Positions 1 to 9,327 of a stretch of DNA of 64,000 bases are shown one piece after another. The translations under genes and the position numbers were made by a program. Under the pieces are notes generated by a model, which made no database searches, was not told the origin of the DNA, and saw only the letters and a program-made list of their open reading frames with translations. This DNA is from Ascarosepion bandense (lineage: Eukaryota > Mollusca > Cephalopoda > Sepiida > Sepiidae), in the NCBI GenBank assembly GCA_037127315.1, contig JBBBDQ010001922.1, positions 1-64,000 of the forward strand, in the 5' to 3' direction. Numbering within the stretch: position 1 is the first letter of the stretch; each line of letters begins with the position of its first letter.

Positions 1-330
1 TATTTATACGTTTTTACAACTGTTTTCTCTTAGATTCAATTAAATCTGAAGCCATATCGACTCAGAGCTTGTTTTTCATCTTTCATAACTGGCAATGGTA
101 ATAAAAATCAAACTCGACTTAACAAACTGCTCATGTATCTACTTTTTCTAAAAATTCATTTTCCTTACGATCGCAACGCTTACACAGTCATTCGCCGGTC
201 AGGATTCCAGTCAAAATTCCAACATATTTTTAAAAGAATTTTTATTTGAACGATTTTAATCCTCCTCGTCAGATTGACAAAGCATCGTCAGTCATCCATT
301 CTCCATCAATCCTTCTATCTTAATCTATTC

Positions 331-331
331 A

Positions 332-384
<53 letters not shown>

Positions 385-439
385 CTGTCTCTGTCTGTTC
401 ATATCTATCTATCTATCTATCTCTGTCTCTGTCTGTTCA

Positions 440-480
<41 letters not shown>
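331..480. repeat. (ATCT)n microsatellite
   Basis: Three runs of the tetranucleotide ATCT are separated by short CTGTCTCTGT interruptions. A 78-residue open frame across it is an artefact of the repeat, reading IYLS over and over. Confidence 0.95.
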
Positions 481-662
481 CAGTCTCCTCATATCTATTC
501 AGCTAACTAACTGTATGTTTCTGTTTATATTTAAGTATGTTCATACCAACCTATTTATTTAGCTGGCGCTATTTATATCTATGTATACATATTTTCATAC
601 CTGTCTCTATATCTATATTCATATCTAATTATATTCATATCTGTCTTGCTAACGGACTCTTG

Positions 663-683
663 TTTTATATATATATATATTAG

Positions 684-729
<46 letters not shown>
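663..729. repeat. (TA)n microsatellite
   Basis: Alternating TA tract, interrupted once by TAGTA. Similar (TA)n tracts of 15-60 bases occur about 30 times in the window, for example at 3729, 12302, 13611, 14177, 18711, 25207, 31552, 33714, 41789, 48987, 55095 and 56324. Many of them sit exactly at mobile-element boundaries. Confidence 0.95.
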
Positions 730-730
<1 letters not shown>

Positions 731-731
<1 letters not shown>

Positions 732-1240
732 CAATTGTACATACCGTCTATATAGGGTATTGTAATCTTCAGCTGAAGATTATTATGTAGGTGGGTTTAC
801 CACAAACATTGGCTGATTCGTCTTGGGAAATTATTTTAAAGATTGAAAATCAAAAGCCGATTAAAAGACAGAACGTTGTGTAGATACTTTTGCGGGTGTA
901 TTTAAAATCTCAAGAAACACTCGCGAATGTGTGCCTGTGTGCCTGTGCATTTGTGTGTGTAAATACATATAGATATTTATGCAGCTTGGTCCACGGAAAA
1001 GCCAATGTGCATAAAAATATTCTAACGATTGTGTAGCTTCAATCTTCCGAGAAGAGTAGACTTATAAATCAGCATCAAAATGCCGGTTCTCATCTTGGTT
1101 TGAGCATGTAGGGGCCTCAGTCATGTTTGGTTAATTGGCTTTGTGGCAAACACGTCGGAAGTCCCCACAATTTAAATTTCAGAAGGTTGAAGGTCGAATG
1201 TTGAAATGTGAAAGGAAAAATACTTCGTGTATATATATAT
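731..1240. other. AT-rich stretch, nothing recognised
   Basis: I see no coding region, structured RNA or repeat similar to the rest of the window here. A short (TA)n tract at its right edge abuts the LINE-A fragment. Confidence 0.5.
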
Positions 1241-1242
1241 AT

Positions 1243-1612
1243 ATATTTTTAATCATCTCACCCCAAGCAAAGCATTCCACTGCCACTATTGCGCATGGGG
1301 CTACATAGGGAAGGTAAAGAGAAGGAGTGGTTAGACATAGGAAATGTTAGGAGGAAGGTGACAGATGAGTAAGGATAACGAGGATGAGGGTTGGGCAGAT
1401 GGGAAGAGTGTTTGATAGAATGGGAGCAGGTTAATGTGTTAGGAGGTGTCTATTGACCTTACATTTAAACTCCTGGAGATTGTAGCCGTCGGGGAAGCAA
1501 TCGTGTGGAAGAGAATTCCACAGTCGGGAAGTGCGAGGAAAGAAACTGTTGGAGTAGAAGTTACGGCTGCATTTTATCGGTTTCACTGTAAAAGGGTGGG
1601 ATCTAGTTGCTA
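1243..1612 (-). mobile_element. LINE-A 3' end (non-LTR retrotransposon fragment)
   Basis: Read on the minus strand, this holds the 3' end of a non-LTR element. It starts near the conserved SFF..FRLWNSLP part of the reverse transcriptase C-terminus and runs through a 3' untranslated region to an A-rich end. The strongest landmark is the CCCCAAGCAAAGCATTCCAC block next to a T-run, which recurs in all LINE-A fragments here. The clade (CR1/L2/Jockey-like) is inferred from the better copy at 57195-57965. The frame is not intact. Confidence 0.75.
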
Positions 1613-2611
1613 AAAAAGTTAAATTAAAGGAAAGATTTATTTTCAGAATGAAAAAATTTAAGAAGGAAAATATAAGTGAAATTTTGTTATCTGAATACTA
1701 TAATATACTTGCGAGAAGAAAAATGTTCATCGAGAGTGTGCATGCAATTTTTTATAGTTGAAATTGTTCGTAGTAGTAATGTAGGCATTTGATAATGTCC
1801 GCAGAAGTTTAAAGTTCATGGTTGTGTAGTAGCGGATTGTAAAGACTTTGCTCCATTCTCTTTTTAGTAGGTCGCGACAAGTTGAGAGAAAGAGAAGGCA
1901 AAACAAATAAAGGAGTGGTATTTAACACGCGTCCATCTGGTTGTGTGCTGTCCTCATTAGTGGCGTGGTGTGAAAATGAAGAAGAGGGCCTTGAAAGTGA
2001 AGGCGAATGAAACTGTGAAGTACTCTGCGTCCGGGTTGGCGTGGAGTGAAAAAGATGAAAAGAAAATTGGCAGTGAGGGCGAGTCAGCTTGAAATTTCTT
2101 CTTTACATAGTGAGATGCTGTCAGCTACTGCTTCCCTCTGACGGGCTCCGTGACCAGTCAGAGGACCTCCTTAAATATAGAATTCAGGTCACGTGGGGAG
2201 GCTCCCAGAATGATTTTTTCTTTAGTTGTGAAAAAACCCGTTTCACCGACGTATTCGAATTTTTTGATTTTTTTTTTTCATTTTTGTCACCCAATCAGGA
2301 TTCAGAATATGCTTTTCACTATGACTTGTGAAAAAGTCGTTTGAATCCATTTTTGCGGGTGTGCAATTTTACTTTGGGTTTTTCCCAAATGTTTTAGTCG
2401 TTTGAATCCGATTTTGCGGGTGTGCAATTTATTTTGTGTTTTTGAAGGATGATATAGGATTTGTATCCTATAAACATCAATCGCTGGCACCAGTAATTCG
2501 CGATTTACTCACCCCTCAAGCAGGCCCTGCATAACGATGCTAAATGGAGTTTGGCTCAATGCCAAATTCGTGTACTGATGTTAAGATTGTATTATTATTA
2601 TTTTTTTTAAT
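1613..2611. other. Mostly unique sequence
   Basis: No convincing gene is visible. A short direct duplication, GTCGTTTGAATCC followed by TTTGCGGGTGTGCAATTT, occurs at about 2335 and 2397. The small open frames at 2089-2344 are not recognisable. Confidence 0.4.
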
Positions 2612-3190
2612 CATATCTCCCCAAGCAAGGCGGTAACTCCACTGATGCGCAGGGGGCTACGTAAGAGTAAAAAGATTGGAAAAGAGAAAGCCGGAAACCA
2701 CATCCTAAACAGGGAACAAGGAATGAGCCTCTTCACCTGTTCAATAGACGTGGGTGGAGTGTGAATCGGACGATAGTTTAGATTATCTACTCCAATTGAA
2801 AAAAAAGAAAAAGAAAAAGGAGGGAAAAGATTGGAAAAGAGAAAGCCGGAAACCACATCCTAAACAGGGAACAAGGGACGAGACTCTTCACCTGTTCAAT
2901 AGACGTGGGTGGAGTGTGAACCGGGCGATAGGTTAGTCTATCTAGTCCAATTGGGGGAAAAAAAGAAACAGTAAAAAGATTGAAAAAAAGAAAGACAGAA
3001 ACCACATCCTAAACAGGGAACAAGGGATGAGCCTCTTCACCTGTTCAATAGACGTGGGTGGAGTGTGAAGCGGGCGATAGGTTAGTCTATCTACTTCAAT
3101 TGCGGGGGAAAAAAGAAACAGTAAAAAGATTGGAAAAGAGAAAGCCGGAAACCACATCCTAAAAAGGGAACAAGGGATGAGCTTCCTTTA
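2612..3190 (-). mobile_element. LINE-A 3' fragment with ~150-bp tandem array
   Basis: The left edge carries the LINE-A terminal block (CCCCAAGCAAGGCGG next to a T-run). The interior is about 3.5 copies of a 149-154-bp unit. The landmark ACCACATCCTAAACAGGGAA sits at 2698, 2852 and 3001, and again at 3151 with one change. An unexpanded copy of the same subtype lies on the plus strand at 63205-63415, so the array arose after the subtype formed. Three overlapping minus-strand open frames repeat the same peptide and are not genes. Confidence 0.8.
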
Positions 3191-3728
3191 GTGAGGATCT
3201 ACCTAATTCTATCATGAGTATTGCTCGTCACCTGGTGTGTAAATGTAGAACATTTGTTCATGCTCTCCGAAACAGTAACGTTCTGTTCAGCTGACTCACC
3301 AATTTGCCTACTCCACCCTCGAAGCAAATTGAACAGCGAAATTGGCAAAATCTCGATTTGAAGTGGGTACGGTCAATATATTCTGGGTGGGACATTAATT
3401 TCTGTAAATCTAAATCGAAATCGAAACTTATTTATGAATGGAAATTTGTCTGTGTGTGTGTGTCCCCCCGTTACCTATAGACTCAGAAACAGCTGAACCG
3501 GTTTTATTAAAAATTTACGCATTTGTACTATAAGCGTCTGCGAGTATTCTTAGCTAGGTTTTATGTCGAGGTACCCCTGATAAATATCGAAAATCGATTA
3601 TCGAATAAATCGGTTTATAGAAGGAGTGCTCCGATTTTAATCAAATTTGGCACACTCATAGACAAAGACATAAGAAACGATATTTAGAACTTTCAAGGTT
3701 GCAGTTCTTACAATAGTGCATAAAATCG

Positions 3729-3775
<47 letters not shown>

Positions 3776-3778
<3 letters not shown>

Positions 3779-4137
3779 CTAAACATATACTGTTAAATAT
3801 AAGAGACAATGAATGTCTATTATGTTTAATCATGAGCCGTTCTAAACATCGTATTTTTGCTTTAATTTCAGTTGAAAATAAAGACAAAAATTCTCCAACA
3901 TTTGGATAATTATTTATTGGTTTTCTTCTAAGCTTTCGGCTCATATGAGCCATCTTCAGATAGGTTGTTTAAACTGAAATATTATAAAATCCACCATCAC
4001 CGACGATTTCATTTTGTGTTGATATAAAACTCCGCTTGGCAACGGCAATAGTTACCAAAAATAATAAACACAGTTCTTAAGTTTGCGATGCGGTTTTATG
4101 ACGTCACACCGCGGGATAGCGCGAAATGACAACAAAA
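3776..4137 (-). mobile_element. Penelope-like element: pLTR plus ORF start, left arm
   Basis: On the minus strand this reads from a pLTR-like segment containing TGACGTCA, through a hammerhead-like core (3959-3932), into an open frame with NVGEFLSLFSTEIKAK and then IKHNRHSLSLIFN. I interpret that as the N-terminus of a PLE protein. It stops at the (TA)n of the host Helitron. It is an inverted duplicate of 4138-4510. Confidence 0.65.
3932..3959 (-). ncRNA. Hammerhead-like core motif in PLE leader
   Basis: Minus strand CTGAAGA, one extra T, the hairpin GGCTCATATGAGCC, then GAAAGC. This has the order of a hammerhead core (CUGANGA, stem II, GAAA). Position 7 is A rather than U, which hammerheads tolerate, but there is an extra base before stem II. 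Catalysis is unproven. Confidence 0.45.
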
Positions 4138-4510
4138 CCATCTAGTCAAATGCAATGTAATATGTTATTTCCTGTTTTAACTTAAGAACTGCGTTTATTA
4201 TTTTTGGTAACTATTGCCGTTACCAAGCGGAGTTTTATATCAACACAAAATGAAATCGTCGGTGATGGTGGATTTTATAATAATTCAGTTTAAACAACCT
4301 ATCTGAAGATGGCTCATATGAGCCGAAAGCTTAGAAGAAAACCAATAAATAATTATCCAAATGTTGGAGAATTTTTGTCTTTATTTTCAACTGAAATTAA
4401 AGCAAAAATACGACGTTTAGAACGGCTCATGATTAAACATAATAGACATTCATTGTCTCTTATATTTAACACTATATGTTTAGAAAATTACTTGCTGCCT
4501 CGATATACTA
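4138..4510 (+). mobile_element. Penelope-like element: pLTR plus ORF start, right arm
   Basis: Inverted near-identical copy of the left arm, with arms of about 300 bases (CTTAAG at 4076-4081 pairs with 4181). The open frame after the hammerhead-like core reads FLSLFSTEIKAKIRRLER and ends ICLENYLLPRYTKY directly at the (TA)n. The ATG in MAHMSRK lies inside the hammerhead-like motif itself, so it may not be the real start. PLE assignment rests on the similar loci at 14213-14845 and 55675-56300, which also retain an endonuclease C-terminus. Confidence 0.65.
4303..4330 (+). ncRNA. Hammerhead-like core motif in PLE leader
   Basis: CTGAAGA, T, the self-complementary hairpin GGCTCATATGAGCC, then GAAAGC. 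It is the mirror of the copy at 3932-3959. Confidence 0.45.
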
Positions 4511-4939
4511 AATATATATATATATATATATAAAAGCAAAATGTTTGTGTGTGTGTCTGTTTATCTGCCTGTATGTTTGTATTTTTTTCAGCCCTTTCAT
4601 TTTAGTTTTTTTCTTCGGGTTTGGCTTTAAGTAGGTATAATTGTAGTTCTTAATCTCAGCCATGATACCATTTACTCAGAGGATTTATTTAGCCTTCAAA
4701 ATTCAGTTTACGACGAAAAAATATTATTTGATATGAATACCAGGAAATCAAAATTTGACTTGCATCCATTCATTTTTCTTTCCGTCTACGGTTTCGCTTT
4801 AACTGGAAACAACTATTGCTTTTTAGTGTTTCGTGCCAACGTCCACAGAGTCTGAGCTCCAGGACCATGGATTAGCTTTAAAGTTTTCATTACGCCCGAG
4901 CAACGCCGGGCTATACTGCTAATATATATATATATATTA

Positions 4940-5069
4940 GGTGCGATATGTAAATTGTCGCAGTTATTTTATTATTTCAAATATTTTTTAGGCTGAGTCT
5001 GAGCTCCAGGACCATGGATTAGCTTTAAAGTTTTCATTACACCCGAACAACGCCGGGCTATACTGCTAG
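4940..5069 (+). mobile_element. Helitron 3' end (solo)
   Basis: A second copy of the Helitron 3' terminus lies directly behind the first: GAGCTCCAGGACCATGGATT, the hairpin CCCGAACAACGCCGGG, and CTAG|T at 5066-5070. It begins with a GGTGCGATATGTAAATTGTC motif that also occurs near 12355, 32340 and 60856. Confidence 0.65.
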
Positions 5070-5330
5070 TATTAAGATAAACCTAGTTGATGCTCTAAGA
5101 AGAATTTACCCTTGTGACAAGAATTATTAAATTTCGCATCAGCGGGGCGTTCTGTGGGTGTAAAAACACAAAACTGGCAATGCCCATTACTGTCCGGCAT
5201 TGTTGCTGGTATTCTCTTTCAGGAAATGCACCGTAATTTAACTTGCCTGCTTTTTGTTTGTTTCTTTTTCTTTTTCTTTTTTTTCATTTTTTTTTTTTTG
5301 TCAGTGTTGTATTTTTCACAGCGTTTCAAC

Positions 5331-5665
5331 TAAAATGTGGTTCTACAGAAGGATGCTGCGAATATGATAGATGAGGTTTTGAAAATGAAGGAAACAAAAT
5401 ATAAAATTAATACTGAGCATCCGGAAGAGACAGCTGAAAGTTCTGGGACATGCAATGAGGAAAGAGGGCTTGGAGAATCTGATATTAACAGGCCAGATAG
5501 AGGGAAAAAGAGACAGAGGATAGCAGCGGATAACACATTTGAAGGACCTAATCAGGTGGATGATGGAACGGGGGTTGTTTGGAGTAACAGGAGAAGGTGT
5601 GCTAAGAGCTACCAGGGATAGGGAGAGATGATCGCTTACTTTCTGAAGGGATAGGGCACATAGAA
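5331..5665 (+). pseudogene. LINE-B reverse transcriptase C-terminus, truncated
   Basis: Degraded C-terminal end of an RTE-like reverse transcriptase. Fragments in several frames match the better copy at 62069-62890: FYRRML, KRQLKVLGHAMRKEGLEN, LTGQIEGKRDRG, LIRWM. The end is the GGGCACATAGAAGAAGA tail. Frameshifts break it. The 94-residue frame at 5337-5621 is only one of those frames. Confidence 0.75.
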
Positions 5666-6495
5666 GAAGATATATGCCAACTGTTTATAAGAAATTATAA
5701 TGTGGGTATTAAATGAGGGATCAATTCTATATTATAATCAATATATAAATTGATCCTACATTTTGTGGCCATGCTAGTTTCTATACATTTATATTCTAGA
5801 TTTATGGGCTTGAGCTACTGGATGGCAGAGCTGGGTTTGGATGGTGTAACAGGAGAAAGCGTGCTAAGAGCCACCAGGGATAGGAAGACGTGGAAGGCCA
5901 TGATCGCCTCCGTCCTGAGAGATCAGAGCCCATAGAAGAAGAATATGTATGCAAACTGTTTATAAGAAATTATAATGTGGATATAAAATGGGGGATCAAT
6001 TGTATATCATAATCAATATGTAAACCGATCCCTCATTTTGTGGACATGCTAGTTTCTATACATTTATATTCTAGATTTATGGGCTTGAGCTAGTAGATGG
6101 TAGATGGTAGATGGTAGTAGATTGGGTGGTGTAACAGGAAAAGGCTTGCTAAAAGCCAACAGAGATAGGGAGACGTGGAAAGTCATGATCGCCTACGTCC
6201 TGAAGGGACAGGGCACATAGAAGAAGATACATGCCAACTGTTTATAAGAAATTAGAATGAGGGTATAAAGTGGGGGATCAATTCTATATTATAATCAATA
6301 TATAAGTTGATCCCTCATTTTGTGGCCATGCTAGTTTCTATACATTTATATTCTAGATTTATGGGCTTGAGCTAGTGGATGGCAGAGTGGGGTTTGGATG
6401 GTGTAACAAGAGAAAGCGTGCTAAGAGCCACCAGGGATAGGGAGACGTGGAAGGCCATGATCGCCTACGTCCTGAGAGAACAGGGCACATAGAAG
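5640..6495 (+). repeat. ~275-282-bp tandem array of LINE-B tail plus hairpin
   Basis: The landmark TTCTAGATTTATGGGCTTGA occurs at 5794, 6069 and 6351, giving periods of 275 and 282. Each unit carries the last about 130 bases of LINE-B (GTGTAACAGGA..ACATAGAAGAAG) and a hairpin of the type GGGATCAATT...AATTGATCC. The unit is therefore a fusion of two unrelated repeats amplified together. Confidence 0.8.
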
Positions 6496-6499
6496 AAGT

Positions 6500-7090
6500 A
6501 GCATTGTATTTTTGTGCATTACAAACAGCAGAGTTAAATTGTGCCGATTTATGTGTAAAAATAGCTGCTTTTTCAGTAGTTTACCGACAGAAATTCATTT
6601 TAGCCAAGCAAGTTTTTTGTCATGAAGTGCTCGATATCGAAATAGCGAATTTCAGTCATGCAGACAACGAAGTTTCGTGAGGACATTATTGTGATGTGTT
6701 CACTCTTCAGGATTTTTTGGCTGCTGTTTTTCCCGAGTTTTTTCGTATTTATATGAAGTTTGGTGTAGCTTGATAGATATCTTTGTATGTAAGTGATTCC
6801 CCACGTCAAAATCTGCCCTTGTGTCACAACTCACTCCAGTGGGGGAATAGGGTAAATACCGACCAGTTTCTTTCTGTAGGACCACATTTTTCCTGCTTAG
6901 CATCTTTTTTCACCTGTGAGGAAATGGTTGGAAGGATGAGACATCCAAACAGACTTTAAAGCAGCATCTAAATTCTTAGGAACACCCTCAATCAGCGAAC
7001 CTCTCACAAGACTGGTTTATCCACCTTGAAAATGATTCTATCTGGGCGCCACCTGCAATGTTATGGGCTGAGCTTTTGAAAACTTGTAAC
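6500..7090. other. Unique sequence, nothing recognised
   Basis: Small open frames on both strands at 6447-6903 have no recognisable motif. No RNA gene or repeat family is seen. Confidence 0.4.
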
Positions 7091-7094
7091 TATA

Positions 7095-7583
7095 TCTAAA
7101 CTTATTTATTAATGGAACTTTGTCTCTGTGTGTCCCCGTTACCTATAGACTCCGAAATGGCTGAACCGATTTTCTTGAAAATTAACACAGTTGTACTATA
7201 AGCGTCTGCAAGTGTTCTTAGCTAGGTTTTGTGTTACGGTACCCCAGATAAATATCGAAAATCGATAATCGAAAAAATCGGGTTATAGAAGGAGTGGTCT
7301 GATTTTTATCAAATTTGATACACTCATAAACAAATACATAAGAAACGATATTCAGAAGTTTCATGGTTGCAGTTCTTATGATAGTGCAGAAAATTTGATA
7401 TCGATACCAGGAAATCAAAATTTGACTTGCATCCGTTAATTTTTCTTTTAGTTTACGGTTTCGCTTTAATTTGAAACAACTATTGCTTTTTAGTATTTTG
7501 TGCCAACGTCCAAAGAGTCTGAGCTCCAGGACCATGTTTTAAAGCTTTCAATACACCCGAGCAACGCTGGGCTACATTGCTAG
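7095..7583 (+). mobile_element. Non-autonomous Helitron, both ends present
   Basis: It starts A|TCTAAACTTATTTATTAATG and ends with the hairpin CCCGAGCAACGCTGGG plus CTACATTG, CTAG|T. At 489 bp it lacks the internal (TA)n and the GCAAGATGTTTGTGTG module found in longer copies, so it is a deletion derivative or the simpler parent form. No protein is encoded. Confidence 0.8.
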
Positions 7584-7603
7584 TCGCATATTTTTGAATG
7601 GAT

Positions 7604-7893
7604 TATGGTGTAATGGATACCGGTTCGGAAGGAAGAATCTGAGTTCAAATTCCAGTTGAGTTGATTACATTCACTTATGCTAATACCCTTGGGAAAAGTA
7701 TGAATCCAACCCTTTTTCCCCGCCACCTTTGGGTTGAATAGTAGGGCAGACTAGGTCCTTGGGTGGCAACCTATCTACCACAGAAAGAAACGGCAACATA
7801 CTTCGGGAAAAATCTTCTGCCTAGTCAGTCTTGAATCGAAAGAGACATGATCATCTAAGCGTGTACCACGTATGGCACAGACTGATTGATTGA
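7604..7893 (+). mobile_element. tRNA-derived SINE (SINE-1)
   Basis: The head has a pol III A-box-like TATGGTGTAATGGATAC (7604) and a B-box-like GAGTTCAAATTCC (7641). The body is ACCCTTGGGAAAAG, GGTTGAATAG, CTACCACAGAAAG, and it ends in GTACCACGTATGGCA and a short GATT repeat tail. The same body recurs at 28088, 32517, 32820, 42941, 52640 and 53005. tRNA-derived SINEs are known from octopus; I did not match this one to a named family. Confidence 0.8.
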
Positions 7894-7904
7894 TATGTTA
7901 ATCG

Positions 7905-8023
7905 GCTTACGGCCTCTCACGTTGAATACACCGCTTCTCGCTTGATCACCGAATTTAAGCAACGTTGACCGTGGTCAGTACTTAGATGGGTGACCGCTTG
8001 GGAATACCAGGTGCTGTAAGCGT
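7905..8023 (+). rRNA. 5S rRNA-like unit 1 (pseudogene or SINE head)
   Basis: A 119-nt segment matches the metazoan 5S rRNA layout: GCTTACGGCC start, TTGAATACACCG, GATCACCGAATTTAAGCAAC, ACTTAGATGGGTGACCGC, TTGGGAATACCAGGTGC and TGTAAGC end. The GCTTAC and GTAAGC ends pair as helix I. The ACCGTGGTCAGT segment deviates from usual 5S. Two units 137 bp apart between SINEs suggest a retroposed 5S-derived unit rather than a canonical gene. No clear T-run terminator follows. Confidence 0.75.
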
Positions 8024-8041
8024 TTAGTGATGGACGTGCGT

Positions 8042-8160
8042 GCTTACGGCCATATCACGTTGAATACACCGGTTCTCGCTCGATTACTGAAGTTAAGCAA
8101 CGTTGACCGTGGTCAGTACTTAGATGGGTGATCGCTTGGGAATACCAGGTGCTGTAAGCG
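8042..8160 (+). rRNA. 5S rRNA-like unit 2 (pseudogene or SINE head)
   Basis: Second 119-nt 5S-like unit, separated by an 18-nt spacer and closely similar to the first. It starts GCTTACGGCCATATCACG, nearer the usual molluscan 5S form. It shares the unusual TTGACCGTGGTCAG and ATACCAGGTGC with unit 1. It runs after about 15 nt straight into a SINE-1 head. Confidence 0.75.
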
Positions 8161-8174
8161 TCTAGTGACGGATG

Positions 8175-8345
8175 TGCATTGTGGTGTCAGTGGATAACGG
8201 CTCGGAAAGAGAAATCGGTGAGCCGAGTTCGAATTCCAGTTGAATACCCTGCATTCACTTAAGCACTGGTACCCTTGGGAGAGGTATTAATCCGTCCCTT
8301 CCCTCCAGTTATGGGTTAAATAAAAAGGGTAGGACTTGAGGACCC
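8175..8345 (+). mobile_element. tRNA-derived SINE-1, 3'-truncated, joined to 5S units
   Basis: A-box-like GTGGTGTCAGTGGATAACGG at 8181 and B-box-like GAGTTCGAATTCC at 8225. The body runs to TTATGGGTTAAAT and then breaks off. It directly follows the 5S-like dimer, giving a tRNA-5S-5S-tRNA order with the SINE at 7604. Confidence 0.75.
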
Positions 8346-8914
8346 TGCCCTTAAAAACAAATCCCAATGAATCTTGATACTCGAAAAGAAAAAAGTATTA
8401 CTAGACACAAAACTTCTATAAAAAACAACAATAAATTGTTGAAAGAAAAAGGTATTACCAGCAATAAATAAATAAAAATTTAGTTGGCAATAAATGACCC
8501 GCCGAGGTTGATTTGCCATAAAAACAAAACAACCAACTAAAATGATACGTTAATCAAATTGCATGCCATGATAGGTATATTGTGTTTTGTATGTTTAAAA
8601 TATCTCATCAAATCAACTCTTCGTCTTATCCAGCTAAAGTCGGTGAAAGAGAGTTAACTTTTTTCCAATTTTTACATTCGATATATTGACGGTAAATTTG
8701 GTACTTCTCTGTCTGTAATGAATTTTACAGTATTAGTCATGCTGAAATATGTTATTCAGAGGATAAAATTGGGTATAATTAGGATGGCTATGAATACAAG
8801 TAATGAAAACATTTTTTCCGATTTCTTCCTTAAAAATTTGGGGTGGGTCTAATGCATCGGAGGGTCTTATAGGCAATGAAATACGATGGATACTTAATTT
8901 ACATCTTTTTGCTA
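8346..8914. other. Unique AT-rich sequence
   Basis: No gene recognised. An element-like segment, AAATTTGGTACTTCTCTGTC with ATGCTGAAATATG downstream, resembles 10815-10900 (AAATTTGGTACCTCATCTCG, ATGCCGAAATATGC). Both are about 130 bp and appear to be two diverged copies of one unnamed repeat. Confidence 0.4.
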
Positions 8915-9327
8915 TAATCGTTTCACGCCGAATAAGGCAGTACTGCCACTGGTGAGCAGGGGCTACATAAGAGGAGAATGAAAGGTAACATAAGAGGAGA
9001 GCTAAGAGAAAGAGGAACCGTTTACAGGAGGAGTAAGAATGAGTATGAGAAGGGTACAAATTCTGGCGTGAAGAGAGTTACGTGAGAATAGAATGAAAAG
9101 GGTAAATAACTAGATACAGTGGGTATTGGGGAAATAAGAGAAGGATGTGTTTCGATGGAATAAATGATGGCAATTTACGTTGCATTTACACTTTTGGAGA
9201 TTGCAGCTATCAGGGAAGCAAGTATAGAGAAGGAAGATCCACAGACGGGAAGTGCGAGAAAAGAAGTTGGTGGAGTAGAAGTGAGGGTTGCATTTGGTTG
9301 TTTTGACTGTAAAAGGGTGGGACTTTG
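8915..9327 (-). mobile_element. LINE-A 3' end fragment
   Basis: Minus-strand LINE-A tail: the ACGCCGAATAAGGCAGTACT terminal block at the left, then the G+A-rich 3' untranslated part, then the coding remnant matching SFF..FRLWNSLP (GGGAAGTGCGAGAAAAGAAG on the plus strand). It leads directly into the minisatellite. Confidence 0.75.

Larger units (their letters stand above)
3409..4922 (+). mobile_element. Helitron, split by a PLE-derived foldback
   Basis: The 5' end begins A|TCTAAATCGAAATCG and continues as in the other copies (GACTC..AACCGGTTTT, AAATATCGAAAATCGATTAT). The 3' end has the hairpin CCCGAGCAACGCCGGG, then CTATACTG, then CTAA followed by T, as expected for a Helitron terminus. The element is interrupted in its internal (TA)n tract between 3776 and 4510 by PLE sequence. 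No Rep/helicase frame is present, so it is non-autonomous. Confidence 0.75.

Noticed and set aside
274..510. Open frame over the ATCT microsatellite
   Set aside because: Pure repeat translation.
3708..3953. Start codon MAHMSRK of the PLE frames as a real gene start
   Set aside because: The ATG lies in the hammerhead-like hairpin and reads its complement sequence; the conserved part begins later, around NVGEFLSLF.
4098..4105. CRE (TGACGTCA) as a host enhancer
   Set aside because: It lies in the PLE pLTR-like segment and recurs at 14491, so it belongs to the element.
7905..8160. Functional 5S rRNA genes
   Set aside because: Both copies deviate at the same internal positions, lack a clear T-run terminator, and are embedded between SINEs. 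They are kept as 5S-like units only.
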